From the NCBI GenBank assembly GCA_047936785.1, contig CP176394.1: a stretch of 64,000 bases of DNA, one strand, 5' to 3'. Under the pieces are notes generated by a model, which saw nothing but the letters and a program-made list of their open reading frames with translations, did no database searches and was not told where the DNA came from. Both the position numbers and the translations under genes were made by a program. The DNA is from Acidaminobacterium chupaoyuni. GTDB taxonomy: Bacteria; Bacillota; Clostridia; Oscillospirales; Butyricicoccaceae. This document shows, one piece after another, positions 1 to 7,594 of this stretch (positions are counted from its first letter, which is position 1; each line of letters opens with the position of its first letter).

Positions 1-87
1 CAAAATTCCACCGCCGAACATGGTCAAAACGCGGTTGGTCACATAATCGTGCTCTACATTCTGCATTTTCTTATTTTGCTTATTCAA
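1..87 (-). CDS. N-terminal fragment of an unidentified protein (runs off the window)
   Basis: An open frame starts at a TTG codon (85-87) behind a GGAGTG ribosome site at 95-100 and stays open to the window edge, giving 29 residues. The first residues are polar (MNKQNKKMQNVEHDYVTNRV) and then turn hydrophobic and glycine-rich, which could be the start of a membrane segment. An ATG eight codons in (64-66) is an alternative start. It follows rsmE by four bases in the same direction, so it is probably the third gene of a prmA-rsmE unit. Too little is visible to name a family. Confidence 0.5.
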   Translation of the reverse strand, partial: MNKQNKKMQNVEHDYVTNRVLTMFGGGIL

Positions 88-91
88 GTTC

Positions 92-838
92 TCACACTCC
101 AAAATCAAAATTCGATGTCTCATACATAATGGCGCATAATGCCGCCAGCGGCGCTGTTTCACAGCGCAAAATGCGGTTGCCGATCGAAACGGAAGGGATC
201 GAAGCTTCCAGCGCCTGCCGGGCTTCTTCCTGAGAAAATCCGCCTTCCGGGCCTGTGATCACCGCAAACGAAGAGTCCTGCCGGTGTTCCTGTAAAATTG
301 TTTTCAGCGAAGACCGATTTTCCTTCTCATATAAAAGCAAAGGGCATTGTGATAACGCCGCCTGTTTCAGCGCCTGTTGATAAGTGCATATCTCGCCGAT
401 CTCGACGATTTTGCCGCGCAGCGACTGTTTGCAGGCTTCCAGCGCGATCTTCTGCATTCTTGCCTGTTTTTTGGCGCTTTCTTTGGCGTCAACCTTTATA
501 ACACAATAGCGCGAAGTGAACGGAACGATGCGGGATACCCCCAGTTCCACTGCTTTCTGGATCAGAAAATCAAAGCGTTCCCCTTTGGAAAGCCCCGCAT
601 ACAGCGTTACTTCCGCCGTGGGTTCGGTTTGTGACGGTCTGGCAGAATCCAGCCGAACCTGCACCCGTTCTTGATCGATGCTGCAAAGAATTCCGGAATA
701 ATCCGTTCCCTGCCCATCGCATAGCTCCAGTTCTTCCCCCACCCGTTTGCGCAGCACGCGCACGATATGCTGAGAATCTTCGGGGGTCAGAAGAATGCGA
801 CCTTCTGTGATGTGATCTTTATCAATAAAAAACCGCAA
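92..838 (-). CDS. rsmE: 16S rRNA (uracil1498-N3)-methyltransferase RsmE
   Basis: RsmE uses SAM to methylate N3 of U1498 in 16S rRNA on the assembled small subunit. The 248-residue product has the family layout: an N-terminal PUA-like domain (FFIDKDHI to about residue 70) and a C-terminal SPOUT domain carrying AVITGPEGGFSQEE near residue 195 and SIGNRILRCETAPLAAL near 220, the knot that binds SAM. I chose the TTG start at 836-838 because GGAGG lies 8 bases upstream; an ATG 9 codons earlier has no such site. It lies downstream of prmA in the same direction, a common Firmicute pairing of ribosome methylases. Confidence 0.93.
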   Translation of the reverse strand: MRFFIDKDHITEGRILLTPEDSQHIVRVLRKRVGEELELCDGQGTDYSGILCSIDQERVQVRLDSARPSQTEPTAEVTLYAGLSKGERFDFLIQKAVELGVSRIVPFTSRYCVIKVDAKESAKKQARMQKIALEACKQSLRGKIVEIGEICTYQQALKQAALSQCPLLLYEKENRSSLKTILQEHRQDSSFAVITGPEGGFSQEEARQALEASIPSVSIGNRILRCETAPLAALCAIMYETSNFDFGV

Positions 839-940
839 ACCGCAGATCCTCCATTCTATCCTCATGGCAATACAAAATATTTTAGCAAAAAAGCGATAAC
901 TTGTCCATAGCCAAAGAGAAGTTATAGAGGAAAACTTTTC

Positions 941-1909
941 TTATTTCCGGTGTTTTAAATGGATCATCACCCAGCCGTCGCGATGAGATTCCCGGCTGAA
1001 AAGCATTTGCTGCTTCTGATAGGCGGCTTCCACTTCGGCGCATCTTTCTTCAATAATGCCCGAAAGCAGCAAATCGCCTTCTTTGGTCAGCCATTTGCAA
1101 AGCAGCGGCGCCATGGCGATCAGCACATCGGCCACAATGTTGGCGGTGATCAGGTCATATTGCCCCTGCACAGCGTCAAAGGTTGCCTGCGAACTTAAAA
1201 AATCGCCGCAGTAAACGGCCGTTCTTTCCTTTGCAATGCCGTTTTTGGCTAAATTTTCGCGGGTGGCTGCTGCGGCGTTTTCTTCCACATCGCAGCAAAC
1301 AGCCCGTTCGGCCCCCAGAAGCAGGCCCGCGATCGCTAAAATGCCGCTGCCGCATCCGGCATCCAGCATCGTTCTGCCCGCGCAATCCATGCTTTCCAGT
1401 TCCTCCAGGCACAGCCGGGTGGTGGCGTGGCTTCCCGTTCCAAAGCTCGAAGCCGGATCCATCGTCAAAACGGTGCATCCTTCGATAGGCTCCACTTCTT
1501 CCCACGAAGGCCTTACCATCAGACGCCGGCCCACGCGGAACGGTTTATAATATTGCTTCCAGTTGTTTTCCCAATCCTCGCTCTGCACGCTTTTCTTTTC
1601 GAAACGCAGCGTGCCCCAGCCGCTTGCTTCCGCCTCGCGGCCCATCTGCGCGATCCTTGCCTGCGCTTCCTGCGCGGCGATCATGCCCGCTTCGTCTTCA
1701 TTTAAATAAAAGCGCACCGTGACGGCGCCCTTTTTTTCCACCACCAGTTTCTCATCGATATAATCCCAGCGCGGCGAAGGCGCGTTCATCAGGTCTTCCA
1801 GATCCTGCGGGTCATCCACCACAAATCCGCCGGCGATATCTTCCAGACGCTCGGTGATCTGTTCGGCGCCTGCCGTGGTGGTTTCTATGGTAATTTCAAT
1901 AAAATTCAT
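941..1909 (-). CDS. prmA: Ribosomal protein L11 methyltransferase PrmA
   Basis: PrmA trimethylates lysines and the N-terminus of ribosomal protein L11 using SAM. The 322-residue protein has the usual N-terminal substrate-recognition domain (ITIETTTAGAEQITERL) and a class I Rossmann domain with MLDAGCGSGILAIA near residue 185 (SAM-binding motif I) and the catalytic-loop motif DLITANIVADVL near 255. TMDPASSFGTGSHATT just before motif I is a PrmA signature. The start at 1909 follows AGGAAAG; a longer frame to 1978 has no ribosome site. A good promoter lies at 2052-2081, and rsmE follows 102 bases downstream. Confidence 0.95.
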   Translation of the reverse strand: MNFIEITIETTTAGAEQITERLEDIAGGFVVDDPQDLEDLMNAPSPRWDYIDEKLVVEKKGAVTVRFYLNEDEAGMIAAQEAQARIAQMGREAEASGWGTLRFEKKSVQSEDWENNWKQYYKPFRVGRRLMVRPSWEEVEPIEGCTVLTMDPASSFGTGSHATTRLCLEELESMDCAGRTMLDAGCGSGILAIAGLLLGAERAVCCDVEENAAAATRENLAKNGIAKERTAVYCGDFLSSQATFDAVQGQYDLITANIVADVLIAMAPLLCKWLTKEGDLLLSGIIEERCAEVEAAYQKQQMLFSRESHRDGWVMIHLKHRK

Positions 1910-2051
1910 GGTTCTTTCCTTTCGTTCTTTCCGCGGTGCCGCGAAAAGTTCTTTCTGCTCTTTTTCAGCGAAACGCATGCGCCCGGGCGGTGAAGCTTTT
2001 CAGCGCCAAGCCATGCCTTCATCGAGCCGTTCTTCCTTAATAAGCAGTAAT

Positions 2052-2081
2052 AGTATACTCCAAATAACCATACTCTGTCAA
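2052..2081 (-). promoter_or_regulatory. Sigma-A-type promoter for prmA-rsmE
   Basis: On the minus strand TTGACA (2076-2081) and TATACT (2052-2057) are separated by 18 bases. It lies about 140 bases upstream of the prmA start, diverging from the MATE gene on the other strand. Confidence 0.7.
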
Positions 2082-2164
2082 AACACCTTCTTCATTTGTT
2101 TTCATGTTGCTTTTTCCCAAAGTGTGCTATACTGTTAGATAGCTTAACACAAACCAAAACGGAG

Positions 2165-3589
2165 GTGTTTCCCACGCAGACTTCTTCTCTTTTCGAGCGT
2201 TTTTTCAGCCCGCAGATCTTTTTAAAGCCTTCCGACCGCATCGGCCAGCCTCTGCCCAATGCTTCAGAGGCGCTGAGAGATACTTTCCGCATCGCATGGC
2301 CTTCCATGTGCGAATCCATTCTGACCTCGCTCGTCAGCATGATGGATACCATCATGGTGGGCGGGCTGGGTTCCGCGGCCATCGCCTCAGTGGGCTTGAC
2401 CAACCAGCCCCGCTTCATCGTTTTGGCCTTGTTCATGTCGCTGAATGTGGGCATCACCGCCGTCGTATCGCGCCGCCGCGGTGAAAACGACCGTCAATCC
2501 GCCAATCATACCCTTCGCCAGTCGCTGCTGCTGATTCTGATTTTATCGCTGCTGCTTTCCACCCTGGGCATCCTGTTCGCTCACCCGCTGCTGAAATTTG
2601 CGGGGGCCCAGGCCGATACCATCGATAACGCGGTGGGCTATTTTCAAATTTTGATGGGCGGCACTTTTCTCAACACCCTGATGATGGCCATTAATGCGGC
2701 CCAGCGCGGTGTTGGCAACACCCGTCTTTCTTTCCGCACCAACCTTGTGGCAAACCTTGTGAATGTTTTCTTCAACTATCTGCTCATCGGCGGAAACTGG
2801 GGCTTTCCCCGTCTTGAAGTGCGCGGCGCCGCCATTGCCACGGTGATCGGCTATCTTGCGGGCTTCGGTCTGGCGCTTTCTTCTGTTCTGCGCAAAGATC
2901 AATTTCTGCATGTCTCTTTTCACGAATCGTTCCTGCCCGATAAGCGCAATTTCTCTTCGCTTATGAATGTAGGCGCTTCCGCCGCCATCGAACAGGTCTT
3001 CATGCGCATCGGATTTTTCACCTTTGCCAAAATCGTCGCCGGGCTGGGCACCACCGCTTTTGCCACCCACCAGATCTGCATGAATCTGATCAATCTTTCC
3101 TTCTCGCTGGGCGATGGCCTTGCGGCTTCTTCGGCTTCTTTGGTGGGGCAGAATCTGGGGCGGAAGCGCCCCGATCTCGCTTCGGCCTATGGCAATGTTG
3201 CCCAGCGTGTGGGCCTTTGTCTTGGCGCCGTGCTGGTGACGCTTTTCATTGTGTTCCGCCGTTTTCTCATTTTGCCGTTCTCTTCCGAACCCGATATCAT
3301 CGCCCTGGGCTCACAGATCATCATTATCATGGCGCTGATGGTTCCCGGGCAGGTTTCTCAGGTCATCTTTTCCAATTGCCTGCGCGTGGCGGGCGATACC
3401 AAATATGTGGCCGTCACCTCTCTGATCTCCATCACTTTTCTTCGCCCCTTTGCCGGCTGGCTTTTCTGCACCCCGCTGGGGCTGGGTCTTGTGGGCGCCT
3501 GGCTGGGCTTTCTGCTCGATCAATATACGCGTCTCACCTTGAACATGACCCGGTTCCGCCGCGGAAAATGGAAACATATCGAATTATAA
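2165..3589 (+). CDS. MATE family multidrug/Na+ antiporter
   Basis: A 12-helix membrane exporter of the MATE family (MatE domains, NorM/DinF type), which expels drugs or metabolites in exchange for cations. The product is about 474 residues with two similar halves; SMMDTIMVGGLGSAAIASVG near residue 57 is the typical first-helix motif, and it is repeated in weaker form in the second half. The start is unclear: GTG at 2165 is in frame but overlaps the GGAGG ribosome site, and no ATG, GTG or TTG follows at a normal distance. A weak TATACT box at 2128-2133 lies upstream. The substrate cannot be told from sequence. Confidence 0.85.
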   Translation: MFPTQTSSLFERFFSPQIFLKPSDRIGQPLPNASEALRDTFRIAWPSMCESILTSLVSMMDTIMVGGLGSAAIASVGLTNQPRFIVLALFMSLNVGITAVVSRRRGENDRQSANHTLRQSLLLILILSLLLSTLGILFAHPLLKFAGAQADTIDNAVGYFQILMGGTFLNTLMMAINAAQRGVGNTRLSFRTNLVANLVNVFFNYLLIGGNWGFPRLEVRGAAIATVIGYLAGFGLALSSVLRKDQFLHVSFHESFLPDKRNFSSLMNVGASAAIEQVFMRIGFFTFAKIVAGLGTTAFATHQICMNLINLSFSLGDGLAASSASLVGQNLGRKRPDLASAYGNVAQRVGLCLGAVLVTLFIVFRRFLILPFSSEPDIIALGSQIIIIMALMVPGQVSQVIFSNCLRVAGDTKYVAVTSLISITFLRPFAGWLFCTPLGLGLVGAWLGFLLDQYTRLTLNMTRFRRGKWKHIEL

Positions 3590-3621
3590 GTCAACGGCTA
3601 TGCAAAAACCTTTTTGCTTCC

Positions 3622-3650
3622 TTGCATTTCCAGTAAATTCGTCGTATACT
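3622..3650 (+). promoter_or_regulatory. Sigma-A-type promoter for the stalk-domain protein
   Basis: TTGCAT (3622-3627) and TATACT (3645-3650) are 17 bases apart, about 40 bases upstream of the next start codon. Confidence 0.7.
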
Positions 3651-3692
3651 AAATTCGACCAAGGTGTTTAATTTTTTTAGGAGGAATGTATT

Positions 3693-5096
3693 ATGAAGCA
3701 TGTGTTCAAAAAAGCTCTGGCACTTTCTATGGCTTTGATGATGGTTCTCACTGTCAGTGTTTTTGCCGCAGATGTGCCCGTGATCTCTCCCGCCCCCGCT
3801 TCGGCAATTTCGGTCGTTTTAGATGGCAAGCCCATCAATTTCACCGATGTTACTCCCGAGCTGATCAACGACCGCACCTATGTTCCCTTCCGTGCCGTGT
3901 TTGAAGCTCTCGGCGCAACCGTAGATTATCAAAACGACGCACGCACGATCATCGCAAAACTCGATGGCAAAACTGTCGAATTCAAAATCGGTTCTTCCGA
4001 AGTAAAGGTAACAGAAAACGGTGTCACCACTGTTGTAAAAACAGACGCCGCTTCTTTTATCGATGCCAAGAGCGACCGCACTCTGGTTCCCGTTCGTTTT
4101 GCCGCGCAATCTTTGGGCAGCACAGTCGGCTGGAGCCAAAACACAAAAACCGTTAACATCATCGACGGCAGCAAACTGATGAACACTTATGCCGGCAAGT
4201 TCTCTTTGATGGATCGTTATCTGGCTTCCAATGCCGCACAGAGCAAGAAAACACTTGCTTTCAGCGGAACCTTGAAAATGTCCATGCAGATGACCCAAGA
4301 CGGCCAGACAATGCCTTTCGGTGTTTCCGGCACAGTGAACGGCGTCACCAGCCCCGAATCTGTTGAGATGGCCGCCAAACTGGCTATGGATCTTTCTGCT
4401 CTGACTTCCGACATGACAGCCGAAGAAAAAGCCCAGATGGAAGCTCTGAAGAACATCGACGCCAACTATATCATTAATATGAAGACCGGCATGATGTATC
4501 TGAATATGCCCATGATGCATACCGTCAATCCTTCCATCCCTGAGAATGCATGGTTCTTCATCGATATTTCCGAAATGTATCGCTCGATGCTGGGTATCAA
4601 CCTCGATTTTGCCGCGCTGGTCAACATGAACACAAATTCCGCAAAATTTGCCGATTCCCTGCAGATGATCCTGCCGATGATGGCCGATGAAGACGATGCT
4701 TATGAAAATATTGCTGAAGCCTTCAAGCTTTGCGAAAAAATGTTCGGCGACAATGCCTTCACGAAGAGCGGCAGCACCTACACTTCTTCCGTTACCACAG
4801 AAGAACAGGGCGCTAAAATTACCATGAAAATGACGCTCACCGAATCCGGCAAAGATATCACCGGCGCCACAATGAATATCACCGCCTCGCAAAACGGCAT
4901 GAACATGACAATGGAATCTTCCTACAACAGCTCCAAGAGCACCGCCAAGGTCACTATGGATGTTCCCAATATGTTCAAACTGGATTGCAATGTAGATATG
5001 AACTTCAGCGAAACCACAAAAACACCTGCAAAGCAGCCCGCATCCAATGTCACGCTGATCAACTTCATGGATATGATGAATTCTCTGAATCCCTGA
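3693..5096 (+). CDS. Secreted protein with copper-amine-oxidase-like N-terminal (stalk) domain
   Basis: A 467-residue exported protein. It has a signal peptide (MKHVFKKALALSMALMMVLT, cleavage likely after VFA). Residues about 35-155 form the Cu_amine_oxidN1 stalk fold, with its two typical motifs RTYVPFRAVFEALGA and RTLVPVRFAAQSLGS. The rest (160-467) is methionine- and threonine-rich, predicted beta-rich, and I do not recognise a family. Stalk domains usually present other domains at the clostridial cell surface and are not oxidases here. It is a single-gene unit: promoter at 3622-3650, AGGAGG ribosome site, strong terminator at 5126-5164. Function unknown. Confidence 0.85.
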   Translation: MKHVFKKALALSMALMMVLTVSVFAADVPVISPAPASAISVVLDGKPINFTDVTPELINDRTYVPFRAVFEALGATVDYQNDARTIIAKLDGKTVEFKIGSSEVKVTENGVTTVVKTDAASFIDAKSDRTLVPVRFAAQSLGSTVGWSQNTKTVNIIDGSKLMNTYAGKFSLMDRYLASNAAQSKKTLAFSGTLKMSMQMTQDGQTMPFGVSGTVNGVTSPESVEMAAKLAMDLSALTSDMTAEEKAQMEALKNIDANYIINMKTGMMYLNMPMMHTVNPSIPENAWFFIDISEMYRSMLGINLDFAALVNMNTNSAKFADSLQMILPMMADEDDAYENIAEAFKLCEKMFGDNAFTKSGSTYTSSVTTEEQGAKITMKMTLTESGKDITGATMNITASQNGMNMTMESSYNSSKSTAKVTMDVPNMFKLDCNVDMNFSETTKTPAKQPASNVTLINFMDMMNSLNP

Positions 5097-5125
5097 TTTT
5101 GACTGATCTGCTTTAACATGCTTTT

Positions 5126-5164
5126 AGAGCGGCTCAAACAAATTGTTTGAGCCGCTCTTTTTCT
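5126..5164 (+). terminator. Rho-independent terminator of the stalk-domain gene
   Basis: A perfect 15-bp inverted repeat (AGAGCGGCTCAAACA and its complement) with a 3-base loop, followed by TTTTTCTC. Confidence 0.92.
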
Positions 5165-5198
5165 CTCATCGCAATTAAACTCTCATTCCAATGCGCGA

Positions 5199-5235
5199 AA
5201 CGGCAGGGAGCCCGAAGGTTCCCTGCCGTTTTTAT
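5199..5235. terminator. Hairpin between convergent genes, likely terminator
   Basis: AACGGCAGGGA pairs with TCCCTGCCGTT across a 10-base loop. The plus strand has TTTTTATTTT after it and the minus strand a short TTT. It lies just past the end of the minus-strand cyclodeaminase-like gene and may serve either direction. Confidence 0.65.
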
Positions 5236-5236
5236 T

Positions 5237-6262
5237 TTAAACCCACAAAGGGTTTTCCCAAAGATTCAGTTTTGTTCCAATGCCCATGGCCTTTGCGTTT
5301 TCATAAAGCTTGGCCGCCAGCATGATATCCACCGAGCCTACGCCTGCCGATCCGCAAAACACGAACTGTTCGTCATTCTGGCGAACTTTCATGCCGTTTA
5401 CCATCTGGGGGATTTCAACGATTTGGTCTTTTGTCAGTTCGCCTGATTCGAAAAGTTCATGCACCAAGATGCCGTTTAAGTGGCTCATCTGGTTCCAGTT
5501 ATCCAAAACGATTCTGTCCGCCCCTAAAAGGATGTCCTTTTCCACCGCCTGTGCTTCCATCTGGATGACGGTCATGTTGCTTTTTTTCAGCCATTCCTTT
5601 TTAATGAACGGTTTTCTCGAGGTGGTTTCTGTCACCAGCAGGTCGGCGTTTTCCACAGCGGCCTTCACATCGGTTCCGGTGTAGATCACCGGGCTGATCT
5701 TCCCCTCAAATTCTTTGGCCAAAGCTTCCGCCTTAGGCAAATCCAGATCCACCAGATGGATTTCTTCCAAAGTGGGCACTGCTTCCGTCATAGCCATAAT
5801 CATGGTGCGGCCGATCACCCCCGCACCCACCAGGCAAGCAATTTTTGTATTTTTATGCGCGTTATACTTTGCCATCACACCGGCTGTCGCCGAGGTGCGC
5901 ATCGCGGTCGTGATCGTTCCGTCTAAAATGGCTTTTGGGAAAACCGTTTTGGGGTCGCTCAAAATAACGATATCGATTCCATAAGGGACGCCCTCCAGCT
6001 GGCTGTTTGCCTTTGATTCCGCGGCCCATTTAAACCCCGCCGTGTCCACTTCTCCGCCGATATATGCAGGCATCGACATACAGTAAGAATCCCAATTGTC
6101 GTTGTTCGGCATGCCCATGAACACCTTGGTGGGGTTGATGATCTCATTTTTGCCGATCATCTGAAAGGTCTTTTCCGTTTCTTTCAATACCATCTTCATG
6201 TCCAGCAGCCCTGCTTTGATCACATCTTCCTGTTTCAGGAAAAGAATTTCCGGCTTCATCAT
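5237..6262 (-). CDS. Ornithine cyclodeaminase / mu-crystallin family NAD(P)-dependent enzyme
   Basis: A 341-residue member of the OCD/mu-crystallin family, whose members act as ornithine cyclodeaminases, alanine dehydrogenases, imine reductases or opine-type dehydrogenases. The Rossmann nucleotide loop is CLVGAGVIGRTMIMAM near residue 145, preceded by DGTITTAMRTSATAGVMAKY, the usual family hinge motif. The acidic residue at the end of the second strand (LVDLD) suggests NAD rather than NADP. The start at 6262 is set by GGAGG 8 bases upstream. It stands alone with its own promoter, so context does not give the substrate; ornithine cyclodeaminase itself is only one option. Confidence 0.8.
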   Translation of the reverse strand: MMKPEILFLKQEDVIKAGLLDMKMVLKETEKTFQMIGKNEIINPTKVFMGMPNNDNWDSYCMSMPAYIGGEVDTAGFKWAAESKANSQLEGVPYGIDIVILSDPKTVFPKAILDGTITTAMRTSATAGVMAKYNAHKNTKIACLVGAGVIGRTMIMAMTEAVPTLEEIHLVDLDLPKAEALAKEFEGKISPVIYTGTDVKAAVENADLLVTETTSRKPFIKKEWLKKSNMTVIQMEAQAVEKDILLGADRIVLDNWNQMSHLNGILVHELFESGELTKDQIVEIPQMVNGMKVRQNDEQFVFCGSAGVGSVDIMLAAKLYENAKAMGIGTKLNLWENPLWV

Positions 6263-6296
6263 GTCTATTGCCTCCAATAATTTTTATGTTATTGAA

Positions 6297-6325
6297 ACAA
6301 TAGCATAATTATACATACTTGTCAA
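6297..6325 (-). promoter_or_regulatory. Sigma-A-type promoter of the cyclodeaminase-like gene
   Basis: Minus strand TTGACA (6320-6325), 17-base spacer, TATTGT (6297-6302). It also marks the left boundary of the phage island. Confidence 0.7.
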
Positions 6326-6341
6326 TAGTTATTCATAACTT

Positions 6342-6611
6342 TTATGAAATCATTCTTTGCTCTCTGTTCTTCTCTTTCAAAGCCGTGATCTCGCGCTCAT
6401 GAACGGCCAAAGCTTCCCCCGTCTGCTGCATCTGCTGCTCAATGCGGGTGATCTGGGGTTTCAGTTCCATCAGCATATCCAGTTTGCCATCGATGCGCCC
6501 TCTCCACTGTGCGTCTTGCTTCAAAGTCTTTTCTCGGGCAGAAAGCCAGCCGCCAACGCCGATAAAGCCTCCCAAAACAGCTAAAATCATCATGATTGTT
6601 TCAGAATCCAT
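6342..6611 (-). CDS. Phage XhlA-like membrane-anchored coiled-coil protein
   Basis: An 89-residue protein with one N-terminal hydrophobic segment (MMILAVLGGFIGVGGWL) followed by a charged amphipathic helix with heptad character (about residues 30-85). This matches the design of hemolysin XhlA-type phage proteins, which help holins and endolysins act on the host envelope, although there the membrane helix is usually C-terminal. It is the last gene of the phage late unit, just after the amidase. GAGGTG precedes the ATG. I see no clear terminator after it before the neighbouring promoter. Confidence 0.6.
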   Translation of the reverse strand: MDSETIMMILAVLGGFIGVGGWLSAREKTLKQDAQWRGRIDGKLDMLMELKPQITRIEQQMQQTGEALAVHEREITALKEKNREQRMIS

Positions 6612-6704
6612 ATTTGCCTTTCACCTCTTCTCTTTCTGCCCGAGCTTTTTCGAATGTTTCAAGCTGCCTGCCGGCGGCTCAACAAATGGCCGCGGGCCGT
6701 GCTT

Positions 6705-7316
6705 TTATAAAAGGGCCTGTGCCATCTTCACCAGCAGAAGATCCAGGTTTTTCACAATCCCCACTGCTTCCTCCCAATATTCAGGGCTGTTGATAACGCC
6801 CTTTGCATAAAGGCTTTCCAGCGCTTCTTTCACCGATAATTCCTTCCGGATCATTGTTTTCCACTCCTCCCATCTGTTTGTGTTTCTCAGCGTCATCGGG
6901 CAATTTTTGCCCGACCAGTAATGATGCTGCACCACATTGGCGGGTGGAATATGATGCCGCTGCATCAGCTGTTTCACAAGCCATGCGCCGTTTTTCAGTG
7001 TCTGCTCAAAATTCCCGTCGCGGTTGACGCAAAGCTCGATGCCGATGCTGGTTCGGTTTCCCGCGCCGTTTCCGTCGCCCGCGTGAAAAGCATCTTCGTT
7101 TTCCGGCAGGTGCTGCCAGATCTCGTGGTCATCCACGGTAAAATGCCAGCTTACCTTTTGGGTGGTGTTGGCCAGATATGCCGCGTGAGCTGCGGCGTCA
7201 GCGCCCGCCTTGGTGTTGGCTGTTTCGTGTATCGTGATATATCTGCAGGGGTTGCTCCTGCCGGGCCTGTTCTGGGCGCCCTTTTTCAAAATTCTTTCCC
7301 GAATATCCAGTGTCAT
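6705..7316 (-). CDS. Phage endolysin: N-acetylmuramoyl-L-alanine amidase (Amidase_2)
   Basis: A 203-residue Zn-dependent amidase that cuts the bond between N-acetylmuramic acid and L-alanine in peptidoglycan. The Amidase_2 core spans about residues 20-150: the first zinc histidine is in YITIHETANT, GIELCVN forms the core strand, and QHHYWSGKNCPMTLR carries the second histidine and the catalytic lysine/zinc cysteine region. A short helical tail (150-203) may bind the wall. No signal peptide is present, so release depends on the holin. Its ATG overlaps the holin stop as ATGA, which suggests coupled translation. A longer frame to 7469 is antisense noise. Confidence 0.9.
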   Translation of the reverse strand: MTLDIRERILKKGAQNRPGRSNPCRYITIHETANTKAGADAAAHAAYLANTTQKVSWHFTVDDHEIWQHLPENEDAFHAGDGNGAGNRTSIGIELCVNRDGNFEQTLKNGAWLVKQLMQRHHIPPANVVQHHYWSGKNCPMTLRNTNRWEEWKTMIRKELSVKEALESLYAKGVINSPEYWEEAVGIVKNLDLLLVKMAQALL

Positions 7317-7594
7317 GCTTCTTCGCTCTTTTCCTTCTGCTTTTTGATTTGGTTTGCATAAACGCTTGCCCCGGCGCAAAGGATGCCTTGGGTAACGCCC
7401 GAAAAAAAGCTTTCGGCGCTGATGCCGAAATGGCAAACCTCCCAGACCGTCGCCAGGATCATCCCGCAAATGCCCAGCAGCGCGGGGATCTTACTGTCTG
7501 CCAGCCGGGCTGTTTTCTTCATCATCCCGCCCGCTATCGTCAAAACCGGAATCAAGATCAAAAGCTCCGGCAGAATATAAGTCGTCAGTTCCAT
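7313..7594 (-). CDS. Phage holin
   Basis: A 93-residue protein with three hydrophobic segments (about 5-23, 38-54, 62-80) and a lysine-rich cytoplasmic tail ending KKQKEKSEEA. LPELLILIPVLTIAGGMMKK followed by IPALLGICGMILA resembles the holin superfamily V type (Phage_holin_5_2). Holins make the pores that let the amidase reach the wall and time lysis. A strong AGGAGG lies 9 bases before the ATG. Its first 104 bases lie inside the 3' end of the portal gene in another frame. Confidence 0.85.
   Translation of the reverse strand: MELTTYILPELLILIPVLTIAGGMMKKTARLADSKIPALLGICGMILATVWEVCHFGISAESFFSGVTQGILCAGASVYANQIKKQKEKSEEA

Noticed and set aside
2092..2457. A 121-codon minus-strand frame opposite the first MATE gene
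   Set aside because: It mirrors the coding frame of a clear MATE protein and has no ribosome site.
3819..4892. A 357-codon minus-strand frame opposite the stalk-domain gene
   Set aside because: The plus-strand protein has signal peptide, domain motifs, ribosome site, promoter and terminator; the opposite frame is a shadow.
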